Of a stretch of 64,000 bases of DNA, positions 1-12,900 are shown in pieces. Numbering within the stretch: the first letter of the stretch is position 1; the number at the start of each line of letters is the position of its first letter. The DNA is taken from the NCBI RefSeq assembly GCF_016097555.1, contig NC_054704.1:28128207-28192206 (forward strand), given 5' to 3'. The DNA comes from Gigantopelta aegis (lineage: Eukaryota; Mollusca; Gastropoda; Neomphalida; Peltospiridae). Made by a program: the position numbers and the translations under genes. The notes under the pieces were generated by a model. It was given only the letters and a program-made list of their open reading frames with translations. It searched no databases and had not been told where the DNA came from.

Positions 1-214
1 ACTGGTTTCTATCCTTCGTATTATCTATGTCTGTTCATCAGTCTGAACTATTATGGGGTGGCCATGGAGATCTAATTGAAATCACATTGCTTCCAGTGGA
101 CTTAAATCAATCAATCAATCAATCAGTTACATTGAGTTTCTTCGAATTTACTTACAGAGCCTCCAAGTTGGAGTGATCAAGATCTGAGTTCAGTCCTACT
201 GAACTGGTACACCA

Positions 215-290
215 AAGTCTGTGGCCTGTACTGTGTTGTCTGCGGGAAAGTGCATATAAAATATTCTTTGCTGCATTACCGTTAGGAATA
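215..290 (+). mobile_element. SINE fragment
   Basis: GGTACACCAAAGTCTGTGGC and a nearby AAGTGCATATAAAA match the SINE mid-body. Both ends are missing. Confidence 0.5.
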
Positions 291-346
291 GCCTATGTAG
301 TGGCGGTGTTTTTCCTCTATCACTTTCTCTTGGTTCGTAATACTCA

Positions 347-467
347 GGGGCCTAATTCACAAAGGTCCCTTATAGGCTCTGCTAGACAACAAAGCATCCT
401 CTTTGTAAGTCTTTTAGCACTGCACTGCGAGATCGCAAAGTTACGAGAGTTTAGTGAATTAGGCCCC
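347..467 (+). mobile_element. Short palindromic MITE, copy 1
   Basis: Inverted ends GGGGCCTAATTCAC and GTGAATTAGGCCCC around a 90-bp core containing GCATCCTCTTTG. No coding capacity. Confidence 0.75.
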
Positions 468-709
468 AGATCCGTATTAATAGTGCACAGGCCGACTTAT
501 GTGGTTAGTGAAACTTGCATTCGCTCGATTTTCAGAGATCTCTATTTAGGTTAAGCAAACAACCAAAAAAACGTTTTACCCACAGCCAAAAGACCAAAGA
601 GCCTGAAGCCCCTGGACCCCGGCTTCAAATTTTCTCACGCCACAGGTTGGCAGCTAAATTTTAAGGGGCGGCAAAATCTTATAAAAACTTTTTTAAATGT
701 TTGTACCAA

Positions 710-1163
710 GGGACCATTCAAATATTACGTAACGCTCGAGGTGGTGTGTGGGTGTAGGTCTAAATGTTATGTAGCGTTACAGGGGGTGGGTCGGTGGGTA
801 TATTTAAAAGTGTTACATAACGCACTTAAAACATGTTTTTATTTCTAAATTATTATTATTATTATTGTTTTGTCACAGCGAGGCCCTACTTCCATGTTAT
901 TTTATTTTCACACTTCATTATGGACCCACCATGTTTAACGTAGGTAGTTATAGCTAAGCGTACCCATACAATATATAACGATTATAAATCGAGTTGAAAT
1001 GCGTATATATCTGCGCTTTCCATCGCATGACTTGTTTGTGAATGGGGGGGGGGGGGTGTCCAAGCGTTAAGGGTGTATGGTTCTGCGTTACCGAGCATTA
1101 CAAGGTGGAGGGAGGGTGTACAATTGTGACAAAAATAGCTTTACGTAATATTTGAACGGCCCC
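710..1163. mobile_element. MITE with GGGACCATTCAAATATTACG inverted ends
   Basis: The left end is mirrored at 1137-1163 (CGTAATATTTGAACGGCCC), about 20 bases with few mismatches. The body holds GT-rich and C-rich runs. Non-autonomous. Confidence 0.75.
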
Positions 1164-2900
1164 CCCACCCCACCCCCACCCATAGTAGTAGAATCTACTC
1201 TTTATTCTATATGATCACCCACCCATCCTCATTATGGGTGTCCGAAGCAGGGGGCGCTTGCGCACTCCTGGATTTATACATGAAATATTTGTTTATTATT
1301 TATATATGTTAGCTTGATACATTAAAAATATTGGTACTTTTTAATATAAAGTCATTCACAGTAATTCGATCGTTTGTTATTCACATCAGTATTTGTAATG
1401 GTGAATTTTACTTGTAGAATGCAAGAAAATGCATTTCAGACAATCTTTTTCAATTTCCATGGGGGAGTAGGTCCACAAACCCCCGTAGAAAATCTCAATC
1501 AGTCAGCACCCTCCCCAAATGTTTACTTACTTTCGCCATGCCCGCATATGCCGGGCCATGCCTGTTTTAATATTAAGTGCCAACATATCTGTCTCTTCTG
1601 AAACATATTAGTGGCCGAGAGGCGCCACATACTCAAATACGTATCTGCTAACACTGGTCCACTGCATGCACGAGGGGAAACAAAGAAGAGGAAAGGCTAA
1701 TTCTGATGGAGTACTTTTATTACCATCAAATGAACATGTATAACATTGTACATGTTGAGATCATCCATAAATATCCGTTTAAAATATCCAGCTAGGACAT
1801 GACTTGTATTATTGAAAGACAACTCCCCATTTTGATTAAACTGCATTTAAAAAATCACAATAAATTCTTTGTAGAATTTCAGGAAAGTTCATACTACTCA
1901 TTTGTCAACTTACAGTTAAGAATACTGTAGTCAGAATAGAAATTATTAGGTCTTCTGATTTGTATATTGTAAATAATAGATTCCATTCTGGCAAGTACTA
2001 TTGGACAACATAACACAGTGGCTAAGCCATTGGCTTTAAGACTGGTAGTTGCATGGTTCATGACCCAATACCAACTCCAATCCATCCTAGAGTGAGTTTC
2101 CATGGCTCAGTGAGGATTAGGAATTTCTCATTTGGGCTGAACAGAATAAGGCTGATATCCTACGTCATTAACTAGTTATTATCTTTATCCTGCATAAATG
2201 AAAAAAAATAAGGGGAAAAGCTATTATTTCGGTTATTTTAGCTACATTGTGCGATGACTTCAAGGTCAATTGAGCTATTTTGTAATGTAGCTATACGTGT
2301 GATTTCACACATCATAATCTGCTAGTATATGTTTATGATTTTGCTTTAATTGGTCATCATAATCAGCTAATAGAAACAGTGGTTGCCAGATAAAATGTGA
2401 TTTAGGCGTAAGATCATTCAGTCTTTCTTCTCAATAATGACTGATCATTAAGCTCTGTCCTGTGTCCAGCCAAGATGTGCTTAAGATAGCATGACTGAAC
2501 TATCTTTTTTCTCTCCATTTTTAACTTATTTTTATGCTTATATCCAGTTAAGATATAAGCACGCAGTCCTGAGCAAACAACTGGATCGAAGCACAACAGT
2601 AAATTTAAATGAACAATACTTACTGATGATCAATTGCCCCTCAATATATTGATCCATTAATGAATGAAGTCATTGTCAAATCATGTGACTTGTCCAACAA
2701 CACGTCAAACAAAATGAACAATGAATAAACACAATAGAAAAAATGTGATGCATATAGTATTTTGTAAACAATGCATTTATCATGCATCAAAGAAAAAGGA
2801 ATGTATGTGTTATTGTTTTGGCTACTCTATCTTTTCAGAACTGATCACACTCATGGGCTGGGGTGGGAGGAGGCAATTTTGTTACATGTCCACCACCCAC
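1164..2900. other. AT-rich intergenic DNA
   Basis: No gene, RNA or clear repeat recognised. Short open frames here have no coding signature. Confidence 0.5.
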
Positions 2901-2907
2901 AAAAAGT

Positions 2908-2990
2908 TAAAGTTTGTTTTGTTTAACAACACCACTAGAGCACAAAGATGTATTAATCATCAGCTATTGGATGTCAAACACCACCACCCA
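2908..2990 (-). mobile_element. SINE tail fragment, type B
   Basis: AAGTTTGTTTTGTTTAACAA and CTATTGGATGTCAAACACC match the 3' tail of the type B SINE. Confidence 0.7.
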
Positions 2991-3762
2991 CAAAATCAAT
3001 ACAAACCATGTATGCATAGACAAAAAATATATGGCAAACCTACCAGACATAAATAAGAATTAAATTGCCTCCAACCATTTCCAAAATATGATTAGTTCTG
3101 GAACAGCCTTAAAACAGATTCATGAGAGCATCTACATGTACTCCAAAATATATTCTAATCCAACATCTTTCTAAATATATTTTGTAGAAAGAGTACACTT
3201 GTATTCATGTTTCTTTAGTAACTAGAATGGCCAACCCACGATGGCTCATGTTATGTATTAGATACACAAAATATAAAATCAATCTTTGTAAGTGTGCTAC
3301 GGATTGTTTTTTTTTTAAAAATGGCTATATTGCATTAGTTTTAACTAATACCACATTCATCCTAGTATTTTGTAATGCATTCCACAACCTGCTCAATACT
3401 AAGACTAAAAACCATACTTTAAAAGAAATGGGAGTTTAAAAGCAGTTAGAAAAACTTTAACCAAATTCCAAATGGCCATAATCTTTCCCTGGAATTAGAT
3501 TTATGAGAATGGGAGGGTGTTAAAAGCATTAGAGCGAAAACAACATCATGTTGATTGTGTGCTAAAGCTTTCTGTGTTTGATCTCCTCTTCAGTCATTTC
3601 AAGCAGCAGTGATGTCCCGTTTTTCAGATACTGTGCATTCAACTTGGTTGATGTACAATTCTAAGCCAACGCCCTTTGCAATTTTCCCTGCAATGTACTG
3701 CATTCAGGATCTTCTCTTTAATTAGATGACATCAGTAAATCCTAAACCTCTAATAGACGTGG

Positions 3763-3976
3763 TCATTCTGGTTTCTTTAAATATAAAAATAATACATTTT
3801 TCACCATTTGTCGTTCGGGGTTTATGCGTTTGAGTAATTGTGCAATTGTGTGTGTCATTTCTTCGTTTGTCATGTTCATTTTTTTTGCCATTTTCTTGAA
3901 CTTCTGTGACAAGTCTTTTGTTGTCATTGGTTTCCTCATAAGATACCTTCTTATGGCTTCTTCTGTTATCCCATCA
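3763..3976 (-). CDS. GTF2F1: GTF2F1 exon 13 (C-terminal winged helix and stop)
   Basis: Encodes SDGITEEAIRRYLMRKPMTT, KDLSQKF, IAQLLKRINPERQM and a final LKKPE before TGA at 3765-3763. It is separated from exon 12 by a 2.1-kb intron. This exon has no long ATG-initiated frame and was found by reading the conserved RRYL..RKPMTTKD motif. Confidence 0.93.
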
Positions 3977-6900
3977 CTGAAAGTATTAATAACATTGTAT
4001 CAAAAGCAATACATAGAGGCTATTTCATGGGGGTTTTCGAATATGATTTTTATGTCACATCACGAGTTGACATAAAAATCGGATTCGAAAAAAACCACCA
4101 TGAAATGGTCTATTTATTATATACATCTTTCCAAATTTTTGACAATTTTGCTTTTTGTTAATATCTTTTGCTTATCCTATCGAAAACATGTAACGCCATG
4201 ATATATCTCTTCCTATGGAACTTTTCCAGAAAATTTACTTGACCATAAACACTTTAAAATAAATTTGAATAAAAATTATCTTTATTTAATTATTAAATTA
4301 ACATTTATTTAATAATACTGCTGTGCAAACATACCTGACAAAGCAATCCTCCAAAAACAAAACAAATCAAACACCATTAAATTCTTATACTTACACTCAA
4401 TGACACTACCTTGTGTCATCATTATTTAGATTTGTATTCAATTCATTTTAGATATTTTATCGTAATTACTCTTCATATCCCTTTTTAATAGGTACAGTTG
4501 TTTAAATTACATTTGTTTTTTCAAATGCATTGGTAATCATCAAACTTAAATACGAAGAAACGAGACAAAGGTAGATAATTTAATCATGCACTTTTACAAA
4601 AAAGTAAATACGATTTCTATATTTTCACTGTAGCTAAAATACAGTGAAAATATGACTTTTCGCCGGATATCACTTTTATGGTTTCCGTAGATCTACATAT
4701 TTCATTGCTATGTATATAATAAAATAAACTTTTACACATATGCTAATTTTACAGATACAAAATAAACTTTTACACAAGTTTCAGAGATTGCAACACAATT
4801 CTAAAATTGTAAATAGTAGAAATTCTAATCGACATTCAAATGATTAGCAACTGCTGCAAATAAAAACATTGAAAACAAAATGTTCCTTGATATTATGCGT
4901 CTATAGCCCCATTTTACCAAACTGTTGGAGCTACAATTTATTGTATTGTCTTTCTGTCAGTGTTACACTTAGATATGTAACCCTTTCACAAGAAAAAAAA
5001 AAGTTCATCAAAAAGTCACTTTAATAAAGTGTATTATGTCCTTCTAAAACTTGTTTCTCTCACACAAATGAGTTTGTAGCCTTGTTATAAAGCATGAAAT
5101 CATCCAATTGTCATTTAACATCTATGTTTACAGGTACTTTAGACACACTGTAAATTTCCAGTCAAACATTAAGTTATGTCCCAGTCTTGAAAGAGGCTGC
5201 CAATCACTAAAAAAAGTTGTGATCACAGTAGGAAGTATTTACAATAGTAGTACTATAATCATCTCATGAAACAGGACCTGGCAGATATACTGACACATGG
5301 TAAACCAACATAACAAATATAACAATAGTACATTCATATCCTTAGTTAATAATCCAATTTTGCATGTATTGGTACACAAAAATAGTGTAATTAATAAAAT
5401 AACTTTAAAACAGTAATGTGAATCCTATTTTAAAATAAAAGCTGAAATATTTATACAATATCTAAATAAAAGTAATTTTTAGCATTTCCGATCAAATCCA
5501 GTCTATTTTGTGCAAATTATTTCATGCAAAAAAAGCTGAAATCAAATAAAAAGCTGAAAAATCCTGAAAGATATACGTTAAAGGGACATACCCTTGTTTT
5601 TAACACTAAGGCATATTTTTTACTGTGAGAGCCGTTTTTTGATAACTGAAATCATACTTTACTTAGATTTGATTGTTTAGATTATTCATATATGTACATT
5701 CAAAGTGTTTTTGGTCATCCTGGCGTTTTTAATATCATAAAATGTATTTCTCATATTTTTAAAAACACACGTGCGTCTGAGAAGTAAGTTATGGGGTCGA
5801 GTTTTAGTCTATTTTAAGAGGGTATTTTACCATCTCAAAGTCACAGACTCATGTTTTACTCAATTATAACTTTATCCAAATGTGTTACAGGTTTGTAGAT
5901 GAACTAAAGTTAATGTTAATTTTCACAGGTTGAAACTAGGGTCTGTCCCTTTAAGACACTGCCGTATGGTAACAACAATAATACTCATAGTTAACCAAAT
6001 AATGGTAAAAGTGTTTGCAATGCACAGTTAGCAGCAGAAACAAAAAAGAAGATCATGAAGTGAATTTTATACCTGACTGAACTACTGCTCTGCACGGTGA
6101 CGGGACTCTCTAGCCTGGCCTTCTTTGACGGGGTCTGGTCACTTTCCAGCTTTCTTTTTAAAGCTGGAATAACAAACAATACATATTCTCAAGAGGTATA
6201 GAAAAAAAATGGAAAAAACCCCCACCTAAAAACATGGAAAGGTATAGAAAAATATACTGAGGAAAGAAATAAGGGAACACATCAAATTGTAGACCAAATT
6301 TAATTCACTACTAGCGTAGTAATGTCTGTATTTCATACCAAGTTGTAATGTGGGATTGAATGTCTGTAGTGTTGAATGTGCTGCCAACTTCTGACAATAT
6401 GAATTGATTTTTGATGCAGTCATTATTTCTTCTTGCTATCTGTGTGATCCTTTATTTCTTTCTATCAATATATATTTGTTTAAGCACAAATTATTCATAC
6501 ACATATAAGTATATTGGTAAGTATATTTTCTGAATAAAATATATAAAATCAACCGATTGTTTGTTTTTGTATGATATATGGAACAGAAAAAGCACAACAT
6601 TGGTCCTAAAAGAGTCTAGGAGTATTGAATATGACAGAAATATTAAAGTAACAGTTTGTTTTACGAGAATGAGTCCACTGCAGTCGTTCAATCCTACGAT
6701 GCACGCATCTGAGGTAAGCGCTCTATGAACAGCTCGATCACAGTCCTAAATAATACTCAATGTTAATTTAGTGACAGTAATGCGAAATCACTTGAAATGT
6801 ACTCCATTTTAAGTTCCATTTTACTTTGCTGGATACCCTGCAAAATTCCTTAATGGAAAGTACCCTCAATGCTTTCAATGTAGTTTGTTTTTGTTTTTTA

Positions 6901-9900
6901 CTGCACATTTTAACTTTCTGGATACCCTCTAAACCTTTATTATTAATTATATGAACACCATGTAAAACAATTTGTCATACTCATGATATGCAAATGCCTT
7001 ACTCTAAATTACAAATACTGCCTACATGAAAAGTGTATTTTATCTTTAAAGCTGTATAGTGTCAATATGCTGAAATATTTAATGGAATATGGAATGAAGA
7101 TTTAACAACTTTTATACATCAGAATATATTCCGAACCTTTTTCTTCAGATGCTCCAGGCTTAGGAGATGAAGTACCTTCTCTTTCTTTTGCCCTCTCTAG
7201 ATTTTTCTGTTAAAAACAAAACAAAAATTTCATTAACATTTGAAGAAATGTATTTTACCAACACATGGGTATCAGTATCAATAACAACTGAATTTTACCC
7301 ATTATATGTCACTTAATGCCTTGCTTAGAAAACATTGTTCTTCAGTAGCTGCTTCGGGTGTGCATCACAAAAAAAAAAATACAACTGTTAAAGTTAGTTT
7401 TGTTCGTGCACTAGAGTACATTGATTAATTAATTATCGGCTACTGGATGTCAAACAAATTGTAATTTAGACTTGTAGTCATCATTGGAAATGTGCTACAT
7501 TTTTTCCATTAGCAGCAAGGGATCTTTCATGTGCACTTTCCTACAGACAGGACAGCACATATCATGGTCTTCGATATATCAGTCAGAAGGCACTAGTGTG
7601 CACGAGGAAAAAATGTAACAGATCAAAATTTCAAATAGTTAGTTTAAACACTATGACACTGAGATGATTATGAAAAATCAAATTAACTGGTATGTATCCA
7701 TAATGTGAATTACCAAATAGGAAATATTTCAATTACCTGCATCAATAATGCTGATGCTACTAGAGTTCCTTCCCCTTCAATGTCTGAATCACTGCCATAA
7801 CTGGAACTACTACTGTCACTATCCGAGTCTACAAATCAAAACAAAAAGAATTAGTTAATTTTTATTTAAATGGATATATGGGTATCATAAACTGGTTTAA
7901 TAGAACTTAAACATGTAAACTGATTACTGACTGTTCAAGTAATCATTTTCTTTAGTGTATAAAATGTATGCACTGGATTTATTTTTAGGTGGGTGTTTTT
8001 TTTCCATCTCAATATTAAATGACAGAAAAGGTATGTATCTATAATTCAGAAATGTAAAGCATGGCATACCTCCAATACCAGTAAGTAGCTTGCAACCTTT
8101 CTTCCATAATAGTTTATTTATAACTTATGTTGGTGAAATTTTAAAGTTATTTTTACAGTTGAATGTTTAAAACCAATCTATTCACCGACAGTTTTGGATA
8201 TATCTTAAGATGTATTTCTTAATTTCAGTACTGCTAGTTCAAATAAAAACAAGAATAGATCCACACCAAACATTTTGCTTATTAAAACAACCAAAAACAA
8301 CAACAATTTTTTGTTATACAGTCTGTATTCTATCTAAGGACCAGTTTATATTACACATGGCATTCTGACACTGTAACATCCATTTTACGTTACATTTTCC
8401 TTTACTTATAAACTTGGACTACAATCTCCAGAAATGTTTCTCAACAAGCTATTAACACTAAATCACAAATACACTGACAAAAGTAAAAAGGTATTTTGCA
8501 TTTGACATTCTTACCTGCATTTTTAGCTTTTCCATTTTTGTCTTTGTCATCTTCATTTTCATCCTCCAGTTTGTTCTCTTCCTTTTCTTCATCTTCAGCC
8601 TCTGCCTCTGCCTCTGAGTCAATGAGATTCCTCAACCCTGCCTCCTCATCAACCCCCTTATCCTGGCAGTTGTCTGGTTTGGCTGCACTCTCTTCCAATT
8701 CCGAATCACTACTGCAAGGCAAAATAGAAATTCAATATTAACCCTCCAAAATCTGCTTTTTTTTATTTCTTCCCAAAATATCAAGATTTTATTTAATTTA
8801 TCAATATCACAATATCCATGTCATACACCCATTTGATATTTACCATTATTAACTCAGTTAATAATTTTTTGCTGTCAATGGGCCATTTGTTTCCAAGCCA
8901 ACAAGACATGTATACCTGAGCATGTTTTGATGAAGTGTGTTCTACTCATGCTAATGTCATATTACTGATGAAGACGACTTTACAACTGTTCTTTGCTAAA
9001 TATTAAATTAAAATGTTATTTTATAAGTGTTATAGGATAAATAGAATTCGCTGCTCATATTTTTTTAATATGTAAAATATCAACCTCATCTAGTTAATTG
9101 GTGTTTGTCTCAGGAAAGCCTTGACAATAAATGATTAACGTAAGACTCGGTTTATATTTTCCAAATTACAAAATATTGTGACGAATCCTCAATTGATTTT
9201 ATTATGAAAAGTCAGGGAAGTTACCTGCTTGTGTCCGATATATAATCAACCTCTTTGTCATCATAATCTCCCTCATCGCTTTCTTCAACAGCTTCATCGT
9301 CAGAGTTCAGTTTTGAATTCTTCTTCTTCTTCACCGGACCTTTTGCCTTTTTGCCTTTCTTCTTGGATTTCTTTTCTGAAAGATTTTAATATGTTGGGTG
9401 AAGGAATGTGTCTCAAAGTTGTATAAAATAAAAACAAATCTACCACTATACAATATGCATCATGCCATATATATACACATGTATCTGGCAGTTTTGAATT
9501 TACAAGTTCACACATCAAACAAATGATATCAACTTGTTCTTAACAAGTTTATTCCAGTTTTATTCCAAATCATTAACAAAATAGCAGAGCAATTATTTTA
9601 ACAGCCACATGTGTACAAATTAGCCATGCTTGCTTAGTTAGTAGTACATTTCTTCATCTCTTACACAGAAATGATGAGGTATGGACTTAATGTATCTATG
9701 TGAAGTGATTAACAAGAAGTAGTCATGGATCATTCATTTAACTTAATCAGTACACCCTTCTTGTTAGTCTTTTTTTTCTTCTTGTATATAACATAATTAC
9801 ATTATACTGATATAAATCAATCTTTACATTTTAACATTTTTTTATTTTTATTTTTCAAATTATTGTTGCAGAGCTCGAAATAGCGACTTCTGAAAAGCTG

Positions 9901-12900
9901 CCCATTTATTAGACCTAATAGGTGAGATAGAAATTCACTTGCTAAAACCACCCCAAAAAACTGCAGGTCATTTATCAAGAGACACATGTATTTATCATTA
10001 TCTCATCTGCTATTTAGTTCATACTTCTCTTATATTTTAATTCCATAATGCTCTAAAATACATCTCAGATTGTAATTTTGCATACACTATCCCAAACCCT
10101 CCCACACCCACATGAAGGAAGGACAGAATGTTTTATTTAACGATGCACAAAACACATTTTATTTACAGTTATATGGCATCAGACATATGGTTATGGACCC
10201 ACAAAGATATAGAGAGAGGAAACCCGATGTCATCACTTCGTGGGCTACTCTTTTTGATTAACAGCAAGGGATCTCTTATATGCATCATCCCACAGACAGG
10301 ATAGCATATACCACGGCCTTTGATGTACAAGTCATGGTGCACTGGCTGGAGCGAGAACCACCCCCATGATGTCTTATTTCCATCAGGTTTTTGTTTTTTT
10401 AGGACATATTTCTTTTGGCTGCTATTTAAAAAAACAATTGGCATCATCAGTACAAATATATAATGCATCAAGGAATTATTGTGCCAATGCATTTTTATCA
10501 TCTTTTACTCATTAATAAATTCTTCGGATTACTTTGAATCATAATCCACAGTATTTGAACAAATACAATTGGAAAACAGTGATAGCTATAACTAATCATC
10601 AGGGAACGTTTTGTTCAGTATCATGTCGCCATTCGCTACACAAGTTTCAGAGATCACTACACAATTTTGAAACATTAAACAGTAGTTGCTAATCAATTAT
10701 CAAATGACTAGAGATATTGCTAATCAAGATTTTTAAAACAAAATGTTCCCAGATCAAAATAATCACCATCATCATCTTTGTCTTCCTTCTCATCATCATC
10801 AAATTCTTCTCTATCTTCTTCATCCGACAGTTCAGCCCAGTCATCCATATCTGTCAACATCTAAACACAAAATTCACTGTAAATCAATTACTGTACGAAA
10901 TATTTTATTGAAAATAATCAAACGTAATTAATCAATCATTCTGTGTTGTGGAAGACAAACAGAATGAAACACAAAATGATGGATGCGACATGAGAAACAG
11001 GAACCAACACAACAAATGTATTGAATAACATTTTCAAATTGCTAGCCCTTATTTCGAACACACAAGGGATATATAAAAGGGTTTACAGCCAAGCCTACTT
11101 TTTATCTGAGCCATGTCAATTGTTTTGTGTACCTCTAACACTTCATTATCCTGTCCTGACAGAACAGCAGCCATAATATCACTGAAACCACATTTTCTAC
11201 TTTGTAACTATACTAGAGCTAGCTCTGGCAGTCGCCAAATTCGCTAAATCCAAATTTTAGAAATAATTGGCAAATTTTATTTTAATTTGGCGAAATAATT
11301 TCATGTAATAACTGATATTCTGTAAGAAAATTACTGGGATTTTGCAACTTTTGAAGTTTACTAGATAATTTGGCGAATTTGTCTCCACACCCAGAGCTAG
11401 ACCCGTCTGCTTTTGGAAAAAGAAAGTCTGAGGATGTAAGGTTAGGTGAACAACAAGAGTAGGAAACAAATGACTGTTAACCTTCAATAAATCCCAGTGC
11501 TAGCTCTGGCACTCACCAAATTTAATAATTGCGAATTTTGTATTTTGTAACAAAATAACTGGGGTTTTGCCAGTTTTGAACTGTTAACAGATAATTTGGT
11601 GAAATTTTCTGCTGACCCAGAGCTAGCCCTGAAATTCTGTACATTGCGTAATAATTCTGTACAACTGTAACACATACCAAATCACTTTTTGACTTTACTT
11701 TCTTCTGTCCTTTCTTTTTGGGTTTCTCTCCGTCATCCAAGTCTGTGTCCTTGTCTTCGTTTCTCATCCGTTTCTTCAACATGATATTGAAGAAGTTGAG
11801 CGTTTTGTCTCGTCTTAAAAAACCCGTAATATTACACTATTTGATTAAACTATAACATACAGTGTGTACAACTCAAGTATTCCACCAAAATCACAAGAGA
11901 TAGATTCTGTTTTTATGATTAACATGGTCGGTCTTTCCAACCACTCTCCCCAAAAAAAGAATGAAAAAGACAAAATAAACTACAGAATCTGTGTGTCACA
12001 TCACACTGGACTTATCAATTTTAATGCACTGTATTGTGAATCCCCACTCCCTTACAATAAAGTTCCAGAAGATGGTTATGACATACAAGTCTCTTCCAAG
12101 TTCAGATATTACTATCAGATCTGTCTCACATTTATCAATCTGTGTATATGAAATTTTACAAATACAAGACATTACAGCTATATATAACTGACATATCAAA
12201 AATGATAATTCAGCCAATTACCAGCTATACAAGCATCAAAAACATGCCATTTAGCATGCTAGAGTGTCAGATTCATTATAACTGTTAACTAATGTTTACC
12301 TTGTGAATTCTTCTTCTGCCTCTTCTGAGTTGAGGTATTTGTATCTGATCTGTGGTGCGAAGTTGTACCACTCTTCTACAGGAAAAGCTTCGTATGCTCC
12401 ATCAGCAGATTGCATGAAGATGTAGTATGCTGTGTTTTCTGAGATTGTACCCTCTCGCAGACCTTTGTATCTAAATGAAATCATTTTAAAGTTTTCTGAG
12501 ATTGTTCCCTCTCACAGACCTTTGTATCTAAACAAAATGAGTTACAAATTTTCTCAGATTGTACCCTCTCGTAGACAGTCCTCTACTTTGTGATCTATTT
12601 TTTCCATATTATCTATATAAAAAATACAAGTAGGCACCATCTTGCTCCTAGGTGGAAAAGTTAACATAAAGGCCTGCTCGTAGACCTTTGTATCTCAATA
12701 AAATCAGCGACAAGTGTTCTACGATATGTAGCTTCTTCAAATAGCTTTAAATGTTTAAATTTGAAAGCAGTTTTAGAACTATTAATATGCTACCCTTGCA
12801 GGGTTTTTGTCAGAGGGTAAAATGGGTATGGCACCATATCCATATTTTTTGGCCCATTTTTTTTTTTTTAAGTTAATCTTTTGACAAAATTAGTTACTCT

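Noticed and set aside
8496-8741. Ser-rich plus-strand protein
   Set aside because: It is the antisense of the acidic GTF2F1 exon 9; Ser runs mirror Glu/Asp codons.
10743-10931. His-rich protein
   Set aside because: Antisense of the Asp-rich GTF2F1 exon 7.
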